This document shows, in pieces, positions 1 to 4,506 of a stretch of 7,416 nucleotides of DNA. The position numbers and the translations under genes were made by a program. Every line of letters begins with the position of its first letter. Positions within the stretch are counted from its first letter, which is position 1. The notes under the pieces were generated by a model. The model saw only the letters and a list, made by a program, of their open reading frames with translations, had not been told where the DNA came from and searched no databases. The stretch is from Candidatus Margulisiibacteriota bacterium (GTDB lineage: Bacteria > Margulisbacteria > Termititenacia > Termititenacales > Termititenacaceae): contig JAISEH010000060.1 of assembly GCA_031264205.1 (NCBI GenBank), forward strand, positions 1 to 7,416, given 5' to 3'.

Positions 1-1
1 C

Positions 2-832
2 ACCGATGTGGCGCGTTATTATCATGACGATCTCGGCGACCCGATCTCGCCCAATCAGCCTTTTGTTGGCCGCGATTTCAACACGACGCGCGCCGGTATC
101 CATGCGGACGGCGCGATCAAAAACGAACGTATCTACAATATTTTTGATACCGGCAAACTGCTCAACCGCCCGATGTCCGTGGCGATCACCGATAAATCCG
201 GCACGGCCGGCATCGCTTTTTGGATCAACGAGCATTTTCGTCTGCCCGAGGAGGGAAAAATCGCCAAAGACGATCCGCGTCTGCAGCGTATTTACAAATG
301 GGTCATGGCGCAGTACGCCAAGGACCGCGTGTCCACGATTTCCGAAGCCGAGCTGCTCGAGCAGGCCAAAAAACACATGCCGAGTTTGTTCCATTCCGAT
401 TTGGAAGGCTTGAAGAAAAAAGGCCGCCGTTTGGCGATTTCTGTCATCAACAGTCTGGCGGACAAATATCGCACGGAGCTGCTGACGCTCGACCCGGCTG
501 TCATCGAGCCGGTTTTGCAGGATTTCAGCGCCAATGAAGCGTTTATCAAATTGATTTATGTCGTCGATCTCCAGGGACACAAAATCACGCGTAATATCAC
601 GCAACCGGAAGATGAAAATAAATACAGCGCGCTGGGCGGCGAATTTGCCGACCGCAGCTGGTTCAAAGACGCCGTCGCCACCAAAAAAGTTTTGGTTTCG
701 GATTTTTATGTTTCCAAATATATCGGCGAGCTATGCGTCACGGTGTCCAAGCCGCTGCTCGGCAAAAACGGCGAGATTGTCGGCGTGCTGGGCATCGACA
801 TCAATTTCAACAATTTAATTAAATTAGACTAA
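2..832 (+). CDS. 2-isopropylmalate/homocitrate synthase-like enzyme (C-terminal part) fused to a Cache-like sensor domain; 5'-truncated by the window
   Basis: The frame is open from the window edge, so the start and probably the catalytic TIM barrel lie upstream. Counting from the GTG at 8, residues 17-102 resemble the late part of the LeuA/homocitrate synthase family (acyl-CoA plus 2-oxoacid condensation): GRDFNTTRAGIHADG carries the conserved GIH region, followed by IYNIFDT, LLNRP and ITDKSGTAGIAFWIN. Residues about 103-160 look like a helical linker. Residues about 165-273 resemble a PAS-like Cache/PDC sensor: IKLIYVVDLQGHKITRNI, then DRSWFKDAV, VSDFYVSK, VTVSKPLLGKNGEIVGVLGIDI. No LeuA-type allosteric domain follows; the Cache-like domain takes its place, without a frameshift. 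No membrane segment is visible in this part, so the sensor may be cytoplasmic, unlike most Cache domains. The stop overlaps the bioC ATG by one base (TAATG), implying translational coupling. The enzyme family is fairly sure; the exact substrate is not. Confidence 0.7.
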   Translation, partial: TDVARYYHDDLGDPISPNQPFVGRDFNTTRAGIHADGAIKNERIYNIFDTGKLLNRPMSVAITDKSGTAGIAFWINEHFRLPEEGKIAKDDPRLQRIYKWVMAQYAKDRVSTISEAELLEQAKKHMPSLFHSDLEGLKKKGRRLAISVINSLADKYRTELLTLDPAVIEPVLQDFSANEAFIKLIYVVDLQGHKITRNITQPEDENKYSALGGEFADRSWFKDAVATKKVLVSDFYVSKYIGELCVTVSKPLLGKNGEIVGVLGIDINFNNLIKLD

Positions 833-1596
833 TGCCGGACAAGCAAAGAATAAGCTCCGCTTTTTCACGGGCGGCGCGTGAATATGACCGCCGCGCCATC
901 TGGCAAAAACAAGTTGCCCGTCGGTTATTGGCGCGGCTCAAAATTTCTCCGGCCAACGCGCTGGACCTGGGCTGTGGCACTGGCGAAATGCTGGCTTTGC
1001 TGGCGGAAAAATTTCCTGAAATAGAATTGGCCGGTCTGGACAGCGCGCGCGGTATGATAGAGCAGGCGCAGGAACGGCTACACGCCAACCCGCAAGTTAT
1101 TTTGCAGATTGGCGACATGGAGCATTTGCCGTATCCCGACGATTCGTTTGCTCTGCTCGTTTCTAATCTGGCGTTGCAATGGCTGGAGTCGCCCTCGCGC
1201 GCGTTCACGGAAGCGCGGCGCGTTCTGCGCGCCGAGGGCTGTTTTTTATTCTCGACTCTGGCTTCCGGCGCATTGCGGGAATTGCGCGCGGCCTATAAAA
1301 AAGTTTTCGGCCAGACAGACCATCTGCATAAATTTTTAACAGCGGAGCAGATCCGCGCCGCGCTAGTCGAGCAGGGGTTTTTTATAGAAGATTTTGTGGC
1401 GGAAACAGAAACACAGTATTTTCCAGACCTGCGTTCTTTGTTGCGCAGCATGCAGGCCGTCGGCGCAAAAAACCCCACTCCGCAGCCGCTGAACAAAACG
1501 CAGTGGCAGGCCTTGCAAGAAAATTATTTACAAATTAACGGCCAATATCCGTTAACTTATGAAGTGGTTTTTGCGCTGGCGAAGCCAACGGCATAA
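832..1596 (+). CDS. bioC: Malonyl-[acyl-carrier-protein] O-methyltransferase (BioC)
   Basis: This 254-aa class I SAM-dependent methyltransferase has the usual length of BioC, which methylates the free carboxyl of malonyl-ACP so that fatty acid synthase can build the pimeloyl chain of biotin. The BioC-type N-terminus FSRAAREYDRRAIWQ (11-25) precedes the SAM-binding loop LDLGCGTGEM (44-53), the acidic LAGLDSARGMI (66-76) and DMEHLPYPDDSF (95-106). BioC-like later segments are SNLALQWL (111-118), LRSMQAVGAKNP (204-215) and YPLTYEVVFALAK (239-251). ATG overlaps the preceding stop as TAATG, and no separate SD was needed to choose it. No other biotin gene is in the window, so it lies apart from a classical bio operon. 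Its 3' end is partly repeated 35 nt downstream. A generic UbiE/Tam-like methyltransferase is possible but fits the N- and C-terminal motifs less well. Confidence 0.85.
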   Translation: MPDKQRISSAFSRAAREYDRRAIWQKQVARRLLARLKISPANALDLGCGTGEMLALLAEKFPEIELAGLDSARGMIEQAQERLHANPQVILQIGDMEHLPYPDDSFALLVSNLALQWLESPSRAFTEARRVLRAEGCFLFSTLASGALRELRAAYKKVFGQTDHLHKFLTAEQIRAALVEQGFFIEDFVAETETQYFPDLRSLLRSMQAVGAKNPTPQPLNKTQWQALQENYLQINGQYPLTYEVVFALAKPTA

Positions 1597-1621
1597 ATAG
1601 TTGTTTTGCGCTGGTGAAGCC
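1569..1621 (+). repeat. Imperfect direct repeat of the bioC 3' end
   Basis: TTTTGCGCTGGCGAAGCC at 1569-1586 recurs at 1604-1621 with one change (C to T), 35 nt apart. In its own frame the second copy reads F-A-L-V-K-P-V-I-stop (1605-1631), close to the bioC end F-A-L-A-K-P-T-A-stop, and it runs into the 3' end of the XRE gene. It is either a small local duplication or the stub of another bioC allele left at a recombination joint. Confidence 0.6.
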
Positions 1622-1623
1622 GG

Positions 1624-1878
1624 TTATTTAAACGCCGCCCAAAATTCCGCGGGCGATATATCCAGGCCGTCGATGATTTTGAGCAGGGTGTTCAGCCGCG
1701 GCTCACGCGAGCCTTTTTCGGTATGCATCAAGACAGATTCGCCAATGCCGGAACAGCGCGCCAGCTGGTACTGACTCATTTTTTGGGCGAGGCGTAATTT
1801 GTGAATATGGGCGCCGATATCTCTGGCGTCATATTTCAAACCAAATTCTTCTTTGATGCGGTGTTTGTCTATTGACAT
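1624..1878 (-). CDS. XRE-family helix-turn-helix repressor 1
   Basis: This 84-aa single-domain DNA-binding protein has the XRE pattern: LRLAQKMSQYQLARCSGI (28-45) gives the first helices and turn, ESVLMHTEKG (47-56) the recognition helix region, and EPRLNTLLKIIDGLDISPAEFW (59-80) the closing helices common to small XRE repressors. It lacks any protease or ligand-binding domain. The ATG at 1878 is chosen because TATTAT lies exactly 6 nt upstream; there is no SD, which suggests a leaderless message. A perfect 10-bp inverted repeat (1908-1929) overlaps its own -35 region and the start of the divergent promoter, so it probably represses both itself and the rightward gene. It is a paralogue of the XRE protein at 2926-3192 (44 of 77 aligned residues identical) but not a recent copy. 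Its rightward partner survives only as a fibre 3' fragment. It converges on bioC. Confidence 0.85.
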   Translation of the reverse strand: MSIDKHRIKEEFGLKYDARDIGAHIHKLRLAQKMSQYQLARCSGIGESVLMHTEKGSREPRLNTLLKIIDGLDISPAEFWAAFK

Positions 1879-1899
1879 AAGTAAATAATAGGGTACAAT
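1872..1899 (+). promoter_or_regulatory. Rightward promoter of the lost fibre gene 1
   Basis: Consensus -35 TTGACA (1872-1877), a 16-nt spacer and TACAAT (1894-1899). The -35 lies across the start codon of the leftward repressor gene, the same arrangement as at repressor 2. Predicted transcription starts near 1906, at the edge of the operator, and now runs into the fibre remnant. Confidence 0.6.
1885..1890 (-). promoter_or_regulatory. -10 element of XRE repressor 1, leaderless spacing
   Basis: On the minus strand TATTAT ends 6 nt before the ATG, which places the predicted start of transcription at or next to the start codon. The matching -35 position (1908-1913) falls in the operator and does not resemble TTGACA. 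Confidence 0.45.
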
Positions 1900-1907
1900 C
1901 TTTACAG

Positions 1908-1929
1908 ATACTTATCAGATGATAAGTAT
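1908..1929. promoter_or_regulatory. Operator of XRE repressor 1 (10-bp inverted repeat)
   Basis: ATACTTATCA and TGATAAGTAT form a perfect inverted repeat around a GA centre. The core CTTATC-4-GATAAG starts 33 nt from the repressor start codon and 12 nt after the last base of the rightward -10. This is the normal place for an autoregulatory operator controlling a divergent pair. It could not be a terminator of either neighbour, since no T-run follows. Confidence 0.6.
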
Positions 1930-1951
1930 TGTTTTTAACACACTATCTTTT

Positions 1952-2050
1952 CCTACCGGCACAAACACCGGCAACAATACTACTACAGCAGCCAAGCTCA
2001 ATATCGAGCCGCAATCGTATGCGTTGATCTATATTAGAAAGTGTGAGTGA
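1952..2050 (+). pseudogene. Remnant of a second phage fibre gene (C-terminal end only)
   Basis: Bases 1967-2050 match the last 28 codons, stop included, of the intact fibre gene (4109-4192) at 74 of 84 positions. The frame ends NIEPQSYALIYIRKCE-stop, against SIEPQSYKLIYIRKCE-stop in the intact gene. Most differences are synonymous, so the fragment derives from a once-functional, diverged allele rather than a fresh copy. Upstream of about 1952 the similarity ends and the repressor 1 operator region begins, meaning that most of the gene was deleted. The reading frame stays open back to an ATG at 1919 inside the operator, giving a 43-aa ORF, but there is no SD and I do not regard it as a gene. 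Confidence 0.8.
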
Positions 2051-2057
2051 GGATTAA

Positions 2058-2456
2058 TTAGTTGGCTTGCTCAGGAATTTTAGCAAAGCAAAAGTCGTAA
2101 ATTTTTTGCGCACTGTCTACTGATGCTGAGGCAATAGTTTCATCAGCAGATAATTCATTTGGATATTTAACCGGAACGCCTAGAGGTGTTAGCTCAGAAC
2201 ACATGTTGTATATGGTTGAAAATCTTTCGTCTTTTTCGCTGCATAACTGACACAAAACTCTTAAGTCATGTATCTTGGGTGGTTCTGTTTGGCAATATAC
2301 TAAAAACCCCTTCAAAGCTTTTTCTGCGGATTGCTGGCAATGATAACAAGCAATTTCCGTTTGCTGAGGGCGCATATTCTCCAGACAGTTTTTGGCTACC
2401 AACAAATCGTTGTAGGCATAGCGAAGCCACTGCTTGGCCAGCTCAATTTCTGTCAT
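2058..2456 (-). CDS. HEPN-domain protein, partner of the MNT nucleotidyltransferase
   Basis: This 132-aa helical protein has the features of HEPN (PF05168-like) partners of minimal nucleotidyltransferases: an N-terminal AKQWLRYAYNDLLVAKN helix (7-23), the signature CYHCQQSAEKALKGFLV (37-53), IHDLRVLC (62-69) and the late VKYPNELSADE segment (96-106). The MNT/HEPN pair forms a toxin-antitoxin-type complex in many prokaryotes. I see no canonical R-x4-6-H RNase motif, so RNase activity is uncertain for this subgroup. The ATG at 2456 is preferred to an upstream TTG (2465) because an AGAAGGA site sits 10 nt before it. The start overlaps the upstream MNT gene by 14 nt, indicating one operon and coupled translation. 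It ends 7 nt from the fibre remnant and is AT-richer than the flanking core genes. Confidence 0.75.
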   Translation of the reverse strand: MTEIELAKQWLRYAYNDLLVAKNCLENMRPQQTEIACYHCQQSAEKALKGFLVYCQTEPPKIHDLRVLCQLCSEKDERFSTIYNMCSELTPLGVPVKYPNELSADETIASASVDSAQKIYDFCFAKIPEQAN

Positions 2457-2760
2457 ACAACACAATTCCTTCTCTGGCTATTTTGCGTTCCATAGTAGGC
2501 AATTTGCTTCTTTTTTCAAAACGAGACTGGTAATCCGCCAGAACATCTACCGGCACCAGATTGGTATTACCCAGATTACAACAGATTTTCTGCATGACAC
2601 GCAGTGGATTTTCAGCGTTATCATCCAGTATCACATAAAAATCATAGTCACTGTCTGCGTGCGGCTCACCGTAGGCATAAGAGCCAAAAAGAATAATTTT
2701 CCGGCAATTCACACTGGCCAGAATTTTATCTTTTATACTTAAAATGTTGTTGTTTAACAT
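2443..2760 (-). CDS. MNT-type minimal nucleotidyltransferase (antitoxin-like partner)
   Basis: This 105-aa protein has the polymerase-beta-fold nucleotidyltransferase signature GSYAYGEPHADSDYDFYVIL (26-45), that is GSxxxG followed by SDxD (D38 and D40 as metal ligands), and a likely third acidic residue in PVDVLAD (D72). Family members transfer nucleotides from NTPs to a partner protein; in known MNT/HEPN TA systems the MNT protein neutralises the HEPN toxin by modifying it. All three acidic residues are present, so it should be active. The ATG at 2760 is preceded by CAAAGGA about 7 nt upstream. A TGTTAAAAT extended -10 (2778-2786) lies just beyond, back-to-back with the promoter of the stranded aminotransferase 5' end. 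Downstream it overlaps the HEPN gene. Confidence 0.8.
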   Translation of the reverse strand: MLNNNILSIKDKILASVNCRKIILFGSYAYGEPHADSDYDFYVILDDNAENPLRVMQKICCNLGNTNLVPVDVLADYQSRFEKRSKLPTMERKIAREGIVLYDRN

Positions 2761-2777
2761 TTTTTATCCTTTGCTTA

Positions 2778-2786
2778 ATTTTAACA
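2778..2786 (-). promoter_or_regulatory. Extended -10 promoter of the MNT/HEPN operon
   Basis: On the minus strand TGTTAAAAT matches the TGnTAnAAT extended -10, about 18 nt before the MNT start codon. It forms one arm of an 11-bp inverted repeat (10 of 11 matching) with the rightward element at 2800-2810. Confidence 0.45.
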
Positions 2787-2797
2787 TATGTCAAACA

Positions 2798-2903
2798 GTT
2801 ATGCTAAAATCATTTCATGAATTTAGTCGAGCGCAGCGACAAAGTTTTATCGAAAGTTCTTTCGCATTTCACCGAATTGGAGATCGATCACGGCGCCGGC
2901 GCA
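2798..2903 (+). repeat. Left copy of the aminotransferase 5'-end repeat
   Basis: This 106-bp stretch matches 4926-5031 at 94 of 106 positions. It covers the -10 region, the ATG and 29 codons. Five of its mismatches cluster in the 6 nt between -10 and ATG; the coding part matches at 81 of 87. The repeat ends sharply after codon 29. It could be an attachment-like or recombination boundary of the unit at 2904-4925. Confidence 0.85.
2802..2810 (+). promoter_or_regulatory. Extended -10 promoter of the stranded aminotransferase 5' end
   Basis: TGCTAAAAT ends 6 nt before ATG 2817, exactly as TGTTAAAAT does before the intact aminotransferase ATG. If still active it would make a leaderless 38-codon message that runs antisense into the 3' end of XRE repressor 2. 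Confidence 0.5.
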
Positions 2904-2933
2904 CAAAATTGGTTAATAGTGCTGTTTAATTAA
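2817..2933 (+). pseudogene. 5' fragment of a class III aminotransferase gene (29 of about 393 codons)
   Basis: Translation from ATG 2817 gives MNLVERSDKVLSKVLSHFTE, then LEIDHGAGA, identical to the intact aminotransferase (4945) except for K13 instead of R13. Five of the six nucleotide differences in the coding part are synonymous. After codon 29 the frame continues into unrelated sequence (QNWLIVLFN) and stops at 2931-2933, inside the 3' end of XRE repressor 2. The enzyme core is absent, so it cannot function as an aminotransferase. The pattern of silent changes indicates a diverged functional allele truncated by recombination, not a degraded duplicate. Confidence 0.85.
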
Positions 2934-3192
2934 AAACTTTCCAAAAATCCGCTGGTTTCATGTCCAGTCCATTGATGATTCTAAACAGAGTGTTAAGTTT
3001 TGGCTCGCAAATGCCTTTTTCTATGCGCATGATTACAGATTCTTTTAATCCAGTGCAGAGAGCTAATTGGTATCTGGTCATTTTGGCCGCGATTCTTAAA
3101 TTGGTTATATGACTGCCGACATCTTCAGCCGCATATTCCAGTTCATACTCTTTTTTTATATTTTTATTTTTGTGTCTGCGATCGCTTGACAT
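2926..3192 (-). CDS. XRE-family helix-turn-helix repressor 2
   Basis: This 88-aa protein has the same single-domain plan as repressor 1: LRIAAKMTRYQLALCTGLKESVIMRIEKG (32-60) forms the helix-turn-helix core, and EPKLNTLFRIINGLDMKPADFW (63-84) the closing helices. The ATG at 3192 is chosen over a longer start at 3240, because only this start aligns with repressor 1 (MSSD... against MSID...) and because both genes begin ATGTCA, which embeds the TTGACA of the divergent promoter. TACTAT lies 7 nt upstream and there is no SD, so leaderless translation is likely. Its recognition region differs from repressor 1 (LKESVIMR against IGESVLMH), as does the operator centre. It is AT-richer than repressor 1. 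It presumably represses the fibre gene and itself; no inducer-binding domain is present, so relief must come from another partner or signal. Confidence 0.85.
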   Translation of the reverse strand: MSSDRRHKNKNIKKEYELEYAAEDVGSHITNLRIAAKMTRYQLALCTGLKESVIMRIEKGICEPKLNTLFRIINGLDMKPADFWKVFN

Positions 3193-3214
3193 GTTCAATA
3201 TAGTAGAGTAACAT
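3186..3214 (+). promoter_or_regulatory. Promoter of the intact fibre gene
   Basis: TTGACA (3186-3191), a 17-nt spacer and TAACAT (3209-3214). The -35 overlaps the repressor 2 start codon, and the geometry equals that at 1872-1899. Predicted start near 3221 leaves a leader of about 50 nt containing the operator and the SD. Confidence 0.55.
3200..3205 (-). promoter_or_regulatory. -10 element of XRE repressor 2, near-leaderless spacing
   Basis: On the minus strand TACTAT ends 7 nt before the ATG at 3192. The overlapping TATATT at 3197-3202 is an alternative hexamer. No SD precedes the start. Confidence 0.35.
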
Positions 3215-3225
3215 TTAAGTGTATG

Positions 3226-3241
3226 CTTGCTTGTGAGCAAG
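3226..3241. promoter_or_regulatory. Operator of XRE repressor 2 (6-bp inverted repeat)
   Basis: CTTGCT-TGTG-AGCAAG is a 6-4-6 inverted repeat. It starts 34 nt from the repressor start codon and 12 nt after the fibre -10, the same place as CTTATC-AGAT-GATAAG in the first unit. The outer CTT...AAG is shared and the inner bases differ. Confidence 0.5.
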
Positions 3242-3271
3242 GAACAAAAATTAAACTGAGGGGGTATTTTT

Positions 3272-4192
3272 ATGGCAAACGCAGGCGATTATACTGACGC
3301 AACGGACACGGATTTTAAAGGAGCGAGCTACAATATCGACACCGGCAAAAGCCTTTCGGCCGCAGGCGTAAGAGCGGCTCTGCATACCAAGGAAAACATT
3401 GCCAACAAACAATTATATTCAACAGATGCCGCGGGGACTTTGAGCAGCAGCTCCAGCGACAGCTATTATCCGTCAGCTAAATTGGTGGGAGCTAACTTAG
3501 AGACGAAAGAAAATATTGCCAATAAGATCAAAAGTAGTAACAACTTGTCCGCCTCGTCAATGGACGACCAGTATCCATCAGCCAAATTAGTTTACAATGA
3601 ATTGCAAGCGATTAAAAACGGTCTGGAGATTTTGCCAGTGGGCACAATTCTGATGTATGACGGCGCAAATTGGGCAGACAATTCTACTCTGCCTGGCTGG
3701 TATTCCTGTATATCTACCAATGTCGGAAAAGGTTGTCCTAATCTGGTAGATAGCTTTATTAAGGGAACGGATAGCGCAACTAAACGTGGAGCGGCTGGCA
3801 ATACCGGCAATGAAGTGACTATCAGCGCTGACAATCTGCCGACGCATACGCATTCAGTTAGCATAGACACGGATACAAAAGGCGCGCATCGGCACGGCTT
3901 GAGAAGCACGGCCAGTGATCTTATTGAGGCGACTCATGGTTTTCATCATAGTGATAATACTGGTACTAATAAAAACGCTATTCCAGTTAGTTGGGCATAC
4001 AACATAAGCACAGACTACTATGAAACTTTTAGAGAAACTACAAGCTCATCAACTATGTTATACGCTATGTCCGAGACGGGCGGCCATGAGCATACTGTTT
4101 CCGGCAGTACCGGCAACAATACCACTACAGCGGCAAAACTCAGTATCGAGCCGCAATCCTATAAGCTGATCTATATTAGAAAATGTGAGTGA
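3272..4192 (+). CDS. Phage-type tail fibre / tail-collar domain protein
   Basis: This 306-aa protein has no signal peptide or membrane segment. The N-terminal third carries two fibre-shaft repeats: TKENIANK (39-46 and 78-85), each followed by YPSAKLV (66-72 and 101-107), a motif typical of phage fibres. A tail-collar-like domain follows: PVGTILMYDG (122-131), LPGWYSC (140-146), CPNLVDSFIKGT (155-166), ADNLPTHTHSV (186-196). His-x-His pairs at 191-194, 206-208 and 272-274 resemble the metal-binding motifs of T4-type fibre tips. It ends with the conserved IEPQSYKLIYIRKCE. A strong SD (GAGGGGG, ending 8 nt before ATG) selects this start. Such proteins trimerise and bind receptors or surfaces. 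No tail, baseplate, chaperone or lysis gene is nearby and it has its own repressor, so it may be a captured single-gene cassette; how it would leave the cell is not evident. Its last 28 codons recur at 1967-2050. Confidence 0.8.
   Translation: MANAGDYTDATDTDFKGASYNIDTGKSLSAAGVRAALHTKENIANKQLYSTDAAGTLSSSSSDSYYPSAKLVGANLETKENIANKIKSSNNLSASSMDDQYPSAKLVYNELQAIKNGLEILPVGTILMYDGANWADNSTLPGWYSCISTNVGKGCPNLVDSFIKGTDSATKRGAAGNTGNEVTISADNLPTHTHSVSIDTDTKGAHRHGLRSTASDLIEATHGFHHSDNTGTNKNAIPVSWAYNISTDYYETFRETTSSSTMLYAMSETGGHEHTVSGSTGNNTTTAAKLSIEPQSYKLIYIRKCE
4109..4192 (+). repeat. Right copy of the fibre 3'-end repeat
   Basis: These last 84 bases of the fibre gene match the remnant at 1967-2050 at 74 positions. 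The match continues only for the two G after the stop and then ends. The repeat forms the left border of the VapBC module, as its partner does for the HEPN/MNT module. Confidence 0.8.
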
Positions 4193-4242
4193 GGTTGAAG
4201 CGGAATTATCAAAAAAATATTGTGAGTTCTACTTCGCAAATA

Positions 4243-4251
4243 TGATATAAT
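4243..4251 (+). promoter_or_regulatory. Extended -10 promoter of the VapBC-type operon
   Basis: TGATATAAT is a perfect extended -10, 21 nt before ATG 4273. Predicted transcription starts near 4258, with the SD GGAGG at 4263-4267. No clear -35 is visible, which extended -10 promoters tolerate. Confidence 0.65.
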
Positions 4252-4272
4252 TAACATAAGTTGGAGGTAAGA

Positions 4273-4506
4273 ATGGTGCCGATTTCTTTTCAGTCTGACA
4301 TTAGAGATAATGTCATAGAAATTCCTCAGCAATACCGCGGTGTGTTGCCCGCGCATGTTTTTGTGACTATTATGGATAGTGCCAGTGTCGAGGAGCGAGT
4401 ATATCAACGACGTAAAAAAGATGGCGTTACGGCTGATAATTTTAAGGCGGCGCAAATAGACACTGACCTCTGGGAATTTGATAGAGAAAAGGCGAATGAA
4501 CGCTAA
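4273..4506 (+). CDS. VapB-like antitoxin of a PIN-domain toxin
   Basis: This 77-aa protein lies directly upstream of a PIN toxin gene and overlaps it by 11 nt. The N-terminal half, ISFQSDIRDNVIEIPQQYRG (4-23), resembles the beta-strand DNA-binding part of VapB/AbrB-type antitoxins, while the C-terminal tail IDTDLWEFDREKANER (62-77) is the kind that wraps a PIN toxin; endings of the form F-x-R-E-x-A-N-E-R recur in such antitoxins. The ATG at 4273 is preferred to a TTG at 4261 because GGAGG sits 5 nt before it. It is expected to neutralise the toxin and repress the shared promoter at 4243-4251. The assignment rests mostly on the pairing and the tail motif. Confidence 0.7.
   Translation: MVPISFQSDIRDNVIEIPQQYRGVLPAHVFVTIMDSASVEERVYQRRKKDGVTADNFKAAQIDTDLWEFDREKANER

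Noticed and set aside
1908..1929. Inverted repeat read as a rho-independent terminator
   Set aside because: The stem is AT-rich, no U-run follows on either strand at the right distance, and it lies in a divergent promoter region.
1919..2050. 43-codon ORF running from the operator into the fibre remnant
   Set aside because: It starts inside the inverted repeat without an SD, and only its last codons have homology. Better described as a remnant.
3193..3240. Longer start for XRE repressor 2
   Set aside because: The 16 extra residues have no counterpart in repressor 1 and would cover the operator and the divergent promoter. ATG 3192 aligns the paralogues.
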